Of a stretch of 5,244 nucleotides of DNA, positions 1-5,244 are shown piece after piece. The first letter of the stretch is position 1; every line of letters begins with the position of its first letter. The translations under genes were made by a program, and so were the position numbers. The notes under the pieces are model-generated. The model did not search any database. It worked only from the letters and a program-made list of their open reading frames with translations, and was not told the DNA's origin. The stretch is from Acidimicrobiales bacterium (lineage in GTDB: Bacteria > Actinomycetota > Acidimicrobiia > Acidimicrobiales > RAAP-2), in assembly GCA_017883125.1 (NCBI GenBank), contig JADGOD010000084.1, positions 1 to 5,244 of the forward strand, read 5' to 3'.

Positions 1-684
1 GGAGCCGAGTGGAGGCCAGCCGTCCGCGAGGCCGTCGCGGCCGATGCGGTCCGGTGCATCCTGCTCCGAGGCGAGGGTCCCTCGTTCTCGTCCGGCAGAG
101 ACACCACCCAGCTCGGGCAGCGAGCCGGCGGTGAGTCCGACCTGTCCTTCGTGCGACGCCACCAAGAGGTCCGCCTCGAGGTGCTCGAGGCGACGAAGCC
201 GGTCGTCGCTGCCGTGAAGGGCTACGTGTTCGGCGGCGCCTTCGAGACGGCGCTCTCGGCCGACATGAGGATCGCATCGACCACAGCGGTCTTCGCCTTC
301 CCGGAGATCAACTTCGGACTGGTGGCCGACACGGGGGGTACCCAGATGCTCACCCCGCTCATCGGGCCATCGAAGTCGAAGTTCCTCCACTTCACTGGCG
401 AGCGCATCGATGCGACGACGGCACTCGAGTGGGGGGTCGTCGACTGGGTCGTCGATCCCGACGAGCTGGACGACGCAGCCTTGGCGCTCGCGAAGAGGCT
501 GGCGGCAGCGCCGCCGAATGCGGTGCGCCTGGCCAAGGAGCTCATCGACCAGGCGTGGGCCGGGACGATCCGCAGCGGGATCCGCCAGGAGTGCATCGCC
601 CAGGCCGCGCTCTTCGCCGGCGAGGAGCACGCCACGACCAAGGCGGCGGCCATCGCGCGCCTTCGCGGCAAGGAGAAGGCATGA
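1..684 (+). CDS. Enoyl-CoA hydratase/isomerase family protein (5' partial)
   Basis: Crotonase-fold enzyme that probably adds water across the 2,3 double bond of an enoyl-CoA in beta-oxidation, in the cytoplasm. The frame is open from base 1 and 227 residues are visible; family members are about 260, so roughly 30-35 N-terminal residues are missing. Counting from base 1, FSSGRD (29-34) is the first oxyanion/CoA loop and GYVFGGAFE (74-82) the second. Glu82 and Glu102 (in FPEINFGL) lie 20 residues apart, as do the two catalytic glutamates of rat mitochondrial crotonase (144 and 164). Both are present, so real hydratase activity is plausible; many isomerase-type members lack one. TGGTQ follows at about 112-116. 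The C-terminal helical region ends RLRGKEKA. The stop is 10 nt before the dienoyl-CoA reductase-like gene, so the two are probably co-transcribed. The exact acyl substrate cannot be read from the sequence. Confidence 0.93.
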   Translation, partial: GAEWRPAVREAVAADAVRCILLRGEGPSFSSGRDTTQLGQRAGGESDLSFVRRHQEVRLEVLEATKPVVAAVKGYVFGGAFETALSADMRIASTTAVFAFPEINFGLVADTGGTQMLTPLIGPSKSKFLHFTGERIDATTALEWGVVDWVVDPDELDDAALALAKRLAAAPPNAVRLAKELIDQAWAGTIRSGIRQECIAQAALFAGEEHATTKAAAIARLRGKEKA

Positions 685-690
685 GGAGGA
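684..690 (+). promoter_or_regulatory. Shine-Dalgarno for the SDR gene
   Basis: AGGAGGA begins on the last base of the hydratase stop codon and lies 4 nt before the ATG at 695. It fixes that ATG as the start: the frame is open further upstream, but the upstream part is an alternative frame inside the hydratase gene. Confidence 0.7.
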
Positions 691-694
691 TCTG

Positions 695-1555
695 ATGGGA
701 CTGCCCGCACCCCCGTCGCTCGGAACGGCGATGCTTCCGGCTGGTACCTACGACGGCGAGGTCGTCTTGGTGACGGGCGGGGGGACCGGGCTGGGAAGGG
801 CGATGGCCACCGAGTTCGCCCGCCTCGGGGCATCAGTGGCGATCGCCAGCCGGAACCCTGAGCATCGGGCGTCTGGGGTCGCTGCAGTGGAGGCGGCGGG
901 AGGTCGTGGCTTCGGCGTGGAGGTCGACGTGCGCGAGCCCGAGGAGATATCCAGGGCGTTCGATGAGGTCGAAGCCGCCCTCGGGCCAGTGACTGTCCTG
1001 GTGAACAATGCGGCGGGCAACTTCCCCGTGCTCGCGGAGAAGATGTCGCCGAACGCGTGGAGGTCGGTCACCCAGATCGTCCTCGATGGGACGTTCTTCA
1101 TGTCCTCGGAGTTCGCGCGACGCGCCATCGCCGCTCATCGCGGGGGCGTGATCCTCAACATCGGCGCGACCTATGCGTGGACCGGAGGCCCCAGCACCGC
1201 ACACTCTGCCGCAGCCAAGGCGGGAGTCGACAACCTGACCAAGTCGCTCGCCGTCGAGTGGGCGCCCCACGGGATCCGGGTCAACACGCTGGCCCCCGGT
1301 CTCTTCCCGCACGAGGACCTCCCCGATGCGCTGCAGAGCGCTCGAAAGGGGACCGACCGTGATGCCACGGTCCCGGCAGGCCGTGTGGGCCAGCTCCACG
1401 AGCTCGGCTGGGCCGCGACCTACATGTGCTCGCCGTTCGCTTCCTACATGAGCGGTCACACCCTGGTGCTCGACGGAGCCAACTGGCTGCGCCGGAGCCT
1501 GGCGATGCCCACCTTCGTCCCGGTGGCCGACCAGCTCGCGGGACTCAAGGAGTAG
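695..1555 (+). CDS. SDR oxidoreductase, 2,4-dienoyl-CoA reductase type
   Basis: A 286-aa classical short-chain dehydrogenase/reductase, probably reducing 2,4-dienoyl-CoA to 3-enoyl-CoA with NADPH during breakdown of unsaturated acyl chains. TGGGTGLG (27-34) is the cofactor glycine motif. SR at 52-53 after the second strand suggests NADP(H). NNAAGNF (104-110) and LAPG (199-202) are also present. The usual SDR YxxxK tyrosine is missing: the residue four before Lys175 is Ser171. Instead Asn109, Tyr160, Ser171 and Lys175 reproduce the spacing of Asn148, Tyr199, Ser210 and Lys214 of human mitochondrial DECR1, as I recall that sequence. Flanking words (AMLP near the N-terminus, MSPNAW, IVLDGT, SAAAKAGV) also resemble DECR1. 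It follows an enoyl-CoA hydratase gene by 10 nt, which supports a beta-oxidation role. It is unrelated to the flavin/Fe-S reductase FadH of E. coli. Assignment to the SDR family is near certain; the dienoyl-CoA substrate is inferred from the active-site pattern. Confidence 0.93.
   Translation: MGLPAPPSLGTAMLPAGTYDGEVVLVTGGGTGLGRAMATEFARLGASVAIASRNPEHRASGVAAVEAAGGRGFGVEVDVREPEEISRAFDEVEAALGPVTVLVNNAAGNFPVLAEKMSPNAWRSVTQIVLDGTFFMSSEFARRAIAAHRGGVILNIGATYAWTGGPSTAHSAAAKAGVDNLTKSLAVEWAPHGIRVNTLAPGLFPHEDLPDALQSARKGTDRDATVPAGRVGQLHELGWAATYMCSPFASYMSGHTLVLDGANWLRRSLAMPTFVPVADQLAGLKE
1547..1552 (+). promoter_or_regulatory. Shine-Dalgarno inside the SDR 3' end
   Basis: AAGGAG lies in the last two sense codons of the SDR gene and 5 nt before the GTG at 1558. 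It supports that GTG as the start of the NTF2-fold gene over in-frame upstream codons, which would overlap the SDR gene by up to about 130 nt. Confidence 0.65.
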
Positions 1556-1557
1556 CG

Positions 1558-2010
1558 GTGGGTTGGGCTGCGTCGTGCGAGGCGATCCGTCAGACGATCG
1601 CTCTCTACTGCCAGCTGCTCGACGACCAGCGCTTCGACGAGCTCGCCCAGCTCTTCACGCGAGACGCCGAGCTCCCGTGGCAGGGGAGGACCCTACGGGG
1701 CCGCGCCGAGATCGCCCGCGAGATGCACACCACCCAGGAGCCTCTCGGTCGGACGCGCCATCTGCCGCACGGCTCGGTGATCGATGTCGACGGAACGCAG
1801 GCATCGGCGTGGACGGACACCTTCGTGATGCTGAACAGCCCCGACGGCTCGGCGGCAATCGCCTGGATCGGCCGCTACCACGATCAGCTCATCGTCGAGG
1901 ACGGCGCGTGGCGGTTCAGCGCACACGTCGCAGTCGCAGTCGGAGAACCGCTCCCCGAGGGCGTCACCCCCGTCAGCCTCGCCGCGCTCGATGCCCATCC
2001 GGACGCCTGA
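1558..2010 (+). CDS. SnoaL-like / NTF2-fold protein
   Basis: A 150-aa cytoplasmic alpha+beta-cone protein of the SnoaL/NTF2-like superfamily, which includes polyketide cyclases, ketosteroid-isomerase-like enzymes and non-catalytic binding proteins. Visible signs are an N-terminal helix IRQTIALYCQLLDDQRFDEL (10-29) followed by AQLFTRDAEL (30-39), then GRTLRGRAEI (43-52), RHLPHGSVIDVDG (67-79), and a C-terminal strand pair GRYHDQL (105-111) and GAWRF (116-120). His68 and the Asp22/Asp23 pair sit where such proteins often carry pocket polar residues, but I cannot name a catalytic set. Length is normal for the family, and no signal peptide or membrane segment is seen. It starts 2 nt after the SDR stop, so it is almost surely translated with it, and may act on or bind the same acyl-CoA or isoprenoid/steroid-like pathway intermediate. 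That role is inference; the fold call is firm, the function is not. Confidence 0.85.
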   Translation: MGWAASCEAIRQTIALYCQLLDDQRFDELAQLFTRDAELPWQGRTLRGRAEIAREMHTTQEPLGRTRHLPHGSVIDVDGTQASAWTDTFVMLNSPDGSAAIAWIGRYHDQLIVEDGAWRFSAHVAVAVGEPLPEGVTPVSLAALDAHPDA

Positions 2011-2037
2011 GCGGTCGCCGTCGAGATCGCCGCTCGG
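2007..2037 (+). terminator. Weak hairpin after the NTF2-fold gene
   Basis: GAGCGG (2009-2014) pairs with CCGCTC (2030-2035) around a 15-nt loop. The stem can extend by a T-G and a C-G pair outward. It covers the stop codon and lacks a T-run, so intrinsic termination is only a possibility. Confidence 0.2.
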
Positions 2038-2040
2038 CGT

Positions 2041-2051
2041 CGGGGTCCCCG
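2041..2051. repeat. Perfect palindrome CGGGGTCCCCG upstream of ABC operon
   Basis: Five-base arms flank a single central T, about 30 nt before the candidate -10 element of the ABC operon. The one-base centre rules out an RNA hairpin of full length, so if it matters it would be a protein-binding site. Short GC palindromes are frequent in DNA of this composition, so the evidence is thin. Confidence 0.2.
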
Positions 2052-2080
2052 TGATTCACTGGCGCGAGGCAGCGGAGACC

Positions 2081-2092
2081 TAACGTGAGGTC
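2081..2092 (+). promoter_or_regulatory. Candidate -10 element of a leaderless promoter
   Basis: TAACGT (2081-2086) fits the actinobacterial TAnnnT -10 pattern and is followed by exactly 6 nt before the GTG at 2093. Transcription would thus begin at or next to the start codon, giving a leaderless mRNA. The only Shine-Dalgarno-like bases are GAGG (2087-2090), too close (2 nt) to the GTG, though 5 nt from an alternative TTG at 2096. No convincing -35 box was found; TTCACT at 2055-2060 is too far away (20 nt). Confidence 0.45.
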
Positions 2093-3004
2093 GTGTTGAA
2101 GAACGAGGTTGCCGTCGCAACGCACCGCTTGACCAAGCGCTACGGGTCCATCGATGCTCTCGCCGATCTCGACCTCGAGATCGCCGCCGGGGAGATCTTC
2201 GGGTACCTCGGACCGAACGGGGCGGGAAAGACGACCACCATCCGCCTCCTGTTGGGGCTGGCACGCCCCACCGAGGGCAGCGCCACGGTCTTCGGCATGG
2301 ACTGCTGGTCCGATGCTGTCGAGGTCCATCGCCGGGTCTCCTACGTGCCCGGAGACGTCAACCTCTGGCCATCGCTCACCGGGTTCGAGACGCTGTCCCT
2401 CCTCGGCAACGTCCAAGGTCGCGTCGACGTGGACTACCGAGACGACCTGATCGCGCGCTTCGGTCTGGATGTGTCGAAGAAGGTCCGGGCCTACTCGAAG
2501 GGGAACCGCCAGAAGGTGGTGCTGATCGCCGCACTGATGTCCCGGCCTGACCTGCTCGTCCTCGATGAGCCGACTGCCGGGCTCGACCCGCTGATGGAGC
2601 AGGAGTTCCGGCGGTGCGTCCACGAGGCCAAGGCGCGTGGCCAGACGATCTTCCTCTCGTCGCACATCCTCAGTGAGGTCGAGGCCCTCTGCGATCGGGT
2701 GGCGATCCTTCGTGACGGCCGGCTCGTCGAGGTCGGAACCCTGAGCGAGATGCGTCACCTCTCCTCGGTCACCGTCGAGGTGACGGTCGCTGGAGACGTC
2801 CCCGATCTCTCCCAGGTCGAAGGTGTCACCGCTGTCCAGGTAGCGGGACAGCGCATCCACTGCCAGGTACAGGGGAGCATCGACCCGTTGCTGAGGGCCC
2901 TCTCTGCGGTGCCGGTGACCTCTCTGCTGAGTCGGGAGCCATCGCTCGAAGAGCTCTTTCTCGCCCTCTATGGAGAGGACAGGGGCGAGCGGCGCGCCTC
3001 ATGA
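2093..3004 (+). CDS. ABC exporter ATP-binding protein (drug/antibiotic type)
   Basis: A 303-aa cytoplasmic ATPase powering the permease encoded directly downstream. Walker A is GPNGAGKTT (40-48), the ABC signature YSKGNRQK (134-141), Walker B LLVLDEP (154-160) with catalytic Glu159, then the D-loop AGLD (162-165) and the H-loop His191 in SSHILSE. The Q-loop position reads YVPGD (84-88), with Gly where most ABC ATPases have Gln; related exporter ATPases often show this. Residues 224-303 form the extra C-terminal domain common in ABC-2 exporter ATPases, ending with EPSLEELFLALYG. The GTG at 2093 was chosen because of the -10 element 6 nt before it; a TTG at 2096 would remove one residue. The stop overlaps the permease ATG by ATGA, so translation is coupled. 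The closest named group is the DrrA / polyketide-antibiotic and fluoroquinolone export ATPases; the exported compound is unknown. Confidence 0.97.
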   Translation: MLKNEVAVATHRLTKRYGSIDALADLDLEIAAGEIFGYLGPNGAGKTTTIRLLLGLARPTEGSATVFGMDCWSDAVEVHRRVSYVPGDVNLWPSLTGFETLSLLGNVQGRVDVDYRDDLIARFGLDVSKKVRAYSKGNRQKVVLIAALMSRPDLLVLDEPTAGLDPLMEQEFRRCVHEAKARGQTIFLSSHILSEVEALCDRVAILRDGRLVEVGTLSEMRHLSSVTVEVTVAGDVPDLSQVEGVTAVQVAGQRIHCQVQGSIDPLLRALSAVPVTSLLSREPSLEELFLALYGEDRGERRAS

Positions 3005-4653
3005 CCGCGTCGGCCGAGGTCTCCGCCGTTCCGCCGTTCCAGCTCGAGCGCTCGCCGGGGTCGTTGATCTTCCGTGTGAGTGCCGGCAAGGCCGTGCGCT
3101 CCGGTCTGGCATGGGGTGCGGTCTACGGGATCATGGTGGCGTCTGCGGCGCTGAGCTACGTCTCGATCTACCCGCACCAGGCCCAACGTGACCAGCTCGA
3201 GCTGCTCTTCGGGTCCAACCACGCAGCCAGTGCGCTCTTCGGACCAGGGAACCAGCTCCAGACCGTGGCGGGGTTCACGGTCTACAAGGTCTCGATGACC
3301 CTGATGATCCTCGGTGCGATCTGGGGGATCCTCCTGAGCACGCGGCTCCTGCGCGGAGAGGAGGACGCTGGTCGCATGGAGCTCCTCGTAGCCGGCCAGA
3401 CCACCCGACCTCGTGCGACGGCACAGGTCCTGGTTGCACTCGGTCTTGCAGTCTCGGCCCTCTGGGCGGTCACCGCCCTGGTCACCGTGGTGACCGGTCG
3501 GTCGTCGAGCGTCGTGTTCCGCGTCGGTCCCTCACTGTTCTTCGCCGTGGCGCTTTCCGCCTCGGCCCTGATGTTCCTGGCCGTGGGAGCGGTGACGAGC
3601 CAGATGGCGGCCACCCGGCGGCAGGCGTCGACTTACGGGGCGATCGTCCTCGGTGTCAGCTACGCCATCCGGATGCTGGCTGACTCTGGGGCTGGACTCG
3701 ACTGGCTCCGATGGCTCTCGCCGCTGGGATGGGTCGAGATCCTCCAGCCGTTCACCGATCCGCAGCCCCTGGCCCTCCTGTGCATCGCCGGCTTCACCAT
3801 CGGGCTCTCGATCTTGGCGGTCCATCTCACCGGACTCCGCGATCTCGGGTCGAGCACATTCCGAGACCGTTCGCACGCACGGGCCAAGCTCGGCCTCCTC
3901 AGGCGACCGCTCGGGCTCTCGGCCCGACTGCTGCGGCCGTCGATCATCGGGTGGATCGTGGCCGTCGTCCTCTCCGCGCTCCTGGTGGGGTTCGTGGCCA
4001 AGGCGGCGGGACAGGTGATCCGCGGCTCCTCGGTCGAGCAGATCCTCGCCCGGTTGGGGGCGACGAGCTCCGGGGCGAACAGCTACCTCGGCATGGCCTT
4101 TCTCATCCTGGCCGTCTTGGTGGCCTTCGTCGCCGCCAATCAGGTGACGGCAGTCCGAGGCGAGGAGTCGGGCGGGCGGCTCGACGCGCTGATTGCTCGG
4201 CCGGTGTCCCGAGTCTCCTGGCTCGGGGGTCGGACGGCTCTCGGTGCGTCCGTGGTGGCGGCGGCGGGTCTCCTGGCCGGCCTCTTCGCCTGGCTCGGCG
4301 TCCTCAGCCAGAGCGGCGGCGTGTCGCTCGGCCCGCTGATGAAGGCAGGGGTCAACATCGTCCCCCCGGGGCTCTGCGTCCTGGGTCTCGGCATCGCCGT
4401 CTTCGGGCTCTTCCCACGCCTCACGACCAAGGCGGTCTACGGATACGTCGCCTGGTCGCTGCTGATCGAGATCGTCGGAGGGATCGGCGCGGTGAACCAC
4501 GTGATCCTCGACACCTCTGTCTTCCACCACATGGCGCCCGCACCGGCGGTGTCGCCGAACTGGACCGCTGGGATGGTGATGGCCGCCATCGGTTGTGCCG
4601 GGGCGGGCGCCGGGCTCTTCGCATTTCGGTCACGAGACCTCAAGTCCGAGTAG
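3001..4653 (+). CDS. ABC exporter permease, polyketide-antibiotic exporter-like
   Basis: A 550-aa integral membrane protein forming the translocation path for the partner ATPase. About 12 hydrophobic segments can be placed, near residues 35-55, 92-114, 142-164, 176-200, 211-227, 255-277, 313-336, 362-380, 413-434, 451-471, 478-497 and 523-542. It appears to be two fused ABC-2-type halves of six segments each: LRGEEDAGRMELL (117-129) matches VRGEESGGRLDAL (385-397), and the half ends LRDLGSS (279-285) and SRDLKSE (544-550) align at nearly the same offset. WLRWLSPLGWVE (235-246) matches a motif I associate with the large exporter-of-polyketide-antibiotics permease family, whose usual length is about 530-550. 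It starts in an ATGA overlap with the ATPase gene and has no well-placed Shine-Dalgarno, so it depends on translational coupling. With both halves in one chain, one permease and two ATPases would make a full transporter (inference). The substrate cannot be read. Confidence 0.93.
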   Translation: MTASAEVSAVPPFQLERSPGSLIFRVSAGKAVRSGLAWGAVYGIMVASAALSYVSIYPHQAQRDQLELLFGSNHAASALFGPGNQLQTVAGFTVYKVSMTLMILGAIWGILLSTRLLRGEEDAGRMELLVAGQTTRPRATAQVLVALGLAVSALWAVTALVTVVTGRSSSVVFRVGPSLFFAVALSASALMFLAVGAVTSQMAATRRQASTYGAIVLGVSYAIRMLADSGAGLDWLRWLSPLGWVEILQPFTDPQPLALLCIAGFTIGLSILAVHLTGLRDLGSSTFRDRSHARAKLGLLRRPLGLSARLLRPSIIGWIVAVVLSALLVGFVAKAAGQVIRGSSVEQILARLGATSSGANSYLGMAFLILAVLVAFVAANQVTAVRGEESGGRLDALIARPVSRVSWLGGRTALGASVVAAAGLLAGLFAWLGVLSQSGGVSLGPLMKAGVNIVPPGLCVLGLGIAVFGLFPRLTTKAVYGYVAWSLLIEIVGGIGAVNHVILDTSVFHHMAPAPAVSPNWTAGMVMAAIGCAGAGAGLFAFRSRDLKSE

Positions 4654-4681
4654 CTCAGCCGTCCTCGGGGCCGGACCACTG

Positions 4682-4712
4682 ATCTCGGGTCGAGATGCGG
4701 CGCAGGCGCCGC
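4682..4712. terminator. Two back-to-back hairpins, putative bidirectional terminator
   Basis: ATCTCG-GGT-CGAGAT (4682-4696) is directly followed by GCGGCGC-AG-GCGCCGC (4697-4712); both are perfect inverted repeats. They lie 28 nt after the permease stop and about 45 nt beyond the stop of the minus-strand coding remnant, between two convergent 3' ends. There is no T-run on either strand, so this would be a U-less actinobacterial-type terminator if it works. Confidence 0.4.
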
Positions 4713-4756
4713 CCGAACGGGGCGAAGGCGATCGAGGTGCGCGATCGATCCGACGA

Positions 4757-4942
4757 CTAGGGAGCGGGCGGTGCGATGGTGAGCGATGCCAGCTCTAGGA
4801 GGGCCTGGCCGTAGTTGACGCGCCAGCCTGCGAACGAGGCCCACGCGGCGTCCCTGTCCTCGACCATCGGCGCCCCGGCCTGGGCCAGACGCTCGAAGAC
4901 GGCGTCGAACTCCTCCCGGATGACGGATGTCGGATCGGTCGG
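4757..4942 (-). pseudogene. C-terminal coding remnant, family not recognised
   Basis: The minus strand reads about 62 codons from near 4942 down to TAG at 4757-4759. It has strongly G/C-ended codons and a natural-looking sequence containing REEFDAVFERLAQAG, DRDAAWASFAGWRVNY and LTIAPPAP. The AWxxFxGWRVNY style recalls the C-terminal region of conserved uncharacterised actinobacterial proteins; I cannot name the family. Upstream in this frame codon bias collapses (GTA TCA ACA AGA at 4943-4954), and the frame then runs antisense to the start of the dehydrogenase gene. No good start codon with a Shine-Dalgarno is seen; the options are an internal ATG at 4867, TTG at 4969 or ATG at 5035. I read it as a gene that lost its 5' part where the dehydrogenase gene now begins. 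A short intact gene with a rare start, running divergently from the dehydrogenase gene, is the alternative. Confidence 0.5.
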
Positions 4943-4948
4943 TCTTGT

Positions 4949-4963
4949 TGATACCGTGGCCAG
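4949..4963 (+). promoter_or_regulatory. Candidate extended -10 of a leaderless promoter
   Basis: TGA-TACCGT (4949-4957) reads as an extended -10 (TGn followed by TAnnnT). It is followed by exactly 6 nt and then the ATG at 4964, the same geometry as TAACGT before the ABC ATPase gene. No Shine-Dalgarno precedes the ATG, which suits a leaderless transcript. No clear -35 box is visible. Confidence 0.45.
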
Positions 4964-5244
4964 ATGCAAACTGGCTTCATCGGGGTTGGACAGATGGGTC
5001 GGCCGATGGCCGAGAGGATCCTGGCGGCGGGACACCCGCTATCGATCTATGCGAGACGCCAGGAGGTCGCCGAGGAGCTGGCCGCGGCCGGTGCGGAGAT
5101 CGCCGAGTCGATCGCCGAGCTCGCCGTGTCGGTCGATCTTCTGATCATCTGCACGTTCTCCGACGCGCAGCTCCGAGAGGTCCTCTTCGACGAAGGAGCC
5201 TTGGCGCACATGCAGCCGGGTTCGATCCTGGTGACGCACGTCAC
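4964..5244 (+). CDS. NAD(P)-binding beta-hydroxyacid dehydrogenase / 6PGDH-like (3' partial)
   Basis: N-terminal 93 residues of a member of the 3-hydroxyisobutyrate dehydrogenase / 6-phosphogluconate dehydrogenase-like superfamily, cytoplasmic oxidoreductases acting on beta-hydroxyacids or related substrates. GFIGVGQMGRPMA (4-16) is the family's GxGxMGxPM dinucleotide motif. YARR (29-32) closes the second strand, its arginines hinting at NADP(H). VDLLIICTFSDAQL (57-70) is the typical fourth-strand segment, and PGSILVTHV (85-93) leads into the substrate-loop signature, usually DxST but here beginning HVT. The catalytic lysine lies beyond the window. Family members are about 290 aa, so two thirds are missing. 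ATG 4964 is chosen because the glycine motif starts three residues later and there is no room for a longer N-terminus. The gene is separate from the ABC operon and diverges from the minus-strand remnant. The substrate is unknown. Confidence 0.92.
   Translation, partial: MQTGFIGVGQMGRPMAERILAAGHPLSIYARRQEVAEELAAAGAEIAESIAELAVSVDLLIICTFSDAQLREVLFDEGALAHMQPGSILVTHV

Noticed and set aside
410..694. Upstream extension of the SDR frame into the hydratase gene
   Set aside because: This part is Arg/Ser-rich out-of-frame translation of the hydratase gene; the ATG at 695 has a strong Shine-Dalgarno and matches the family's N-terminus.
1973..2860. A 295-codon minus-strand open frame across the ABC ATPase gene
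   Set aside because: It is antisense to an unmistakable ATPase. Its translation is Asp/Arg/Gly-rich with no domain, as expected from stop-poor GC-rich shadow frames.
3532..4530. A 332-codon minus-strand open frame across the permease gene
   Set aside because: Antisense shadow: its product is almost all charged residues (Arg, Glu, Asp, His, Pro) and mirrors the hydrophobic codons of the permease.
3711..4682. A 323-codon plus-strand frame inside the permease
   Set aside because: It overlaps the permease in another frame, its translation is Arg/Gly/Pro-rich without motifs, and the permease frame has clear transmembrane segments and an internal repeat.
3841..4694. A 14-nt direct repeat, GATCTCGGGTCGAG, at 3841-3854 and 4681-4694
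   Set aside because: The first copy simply encodes Asp-Leu-Gly-Ser in the permease and the second is part of the hairpin after it. With this base composition a single 14-mer match is not strong evidence of anything, and flanking bases do not match.
4815..5144. A 109-codon plus-strand frame over the remnant and the dehydrogenase start
   Set aside because: It runs antisense to the minus-strand coding remnant and out of frame with the dehydrogenase gene, whose glycine-rich cofactor motif is clear; the translation is Ser/Arg-rich.

Overview
The window is high-GC DNA with strongly G/C-ended codons, GTG starts beside ATG starts, tightly packed genes and TAnnnT-type -10 elements. This fits an actinobacterium, possibly of the Acidimicrobiia type; the phylum is inferred from composition and gene style, since no marker gene is present. 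No RNA gene, mobile element or CRISPR array was seen.

Region 1 (1-2010, + strand) is a compact three-gene run. It holds the 3' part of an enoyl-CoA hydratase/isomerase (start outside the window), an SDR oxidoreductase closely resembling mitochondrial-type 2,4-dienoyl-CoA reductase, and a small SnoaL/NTF2-fold protein. Gaps are 10 and 2 nt, and the Shine-Dalgarno sequences lie at or inside the ends of the preceding genes. The first two genes fit acyl-CoA beta-oxidation, with the reductase removing a problematic double bond. The role of the NTF2-fold protein is unknown.

Region 2 (2093-4653, + strand) is a two-gene ABC exporter of the drug/polyketide-antibiotic export class: a 303-aa ATPase and a 550-aa permease joined by an ATGA overlap. 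The permease is an internal duplication of two about 270-residue halves. A candidate leaderless promoter precedes the ATPase gene, and two back-to-back hairpins follow the permease gene.

Region 3 (4757-5244) holds a short minus-strand coding stretch that looks like the C-terminal piece of a larger, unrecognised gene. It faces away from the 5' part of a beta-hydroxyacid dehydrogenase / 6-phosphogluconate dehydrogenase-like NAD(P)-binding protein, which runs off the right edge. The start of this last gene carries the same -10-plus-6-nt arrangement as the ABC operon.

Nothing here amounts to a clearly new system. The points most worth a second look are the dienoyl-CoA reductase active site in a bacterial SDR, the matched leaderless promoters, and the gene remnant at 4757-4942.
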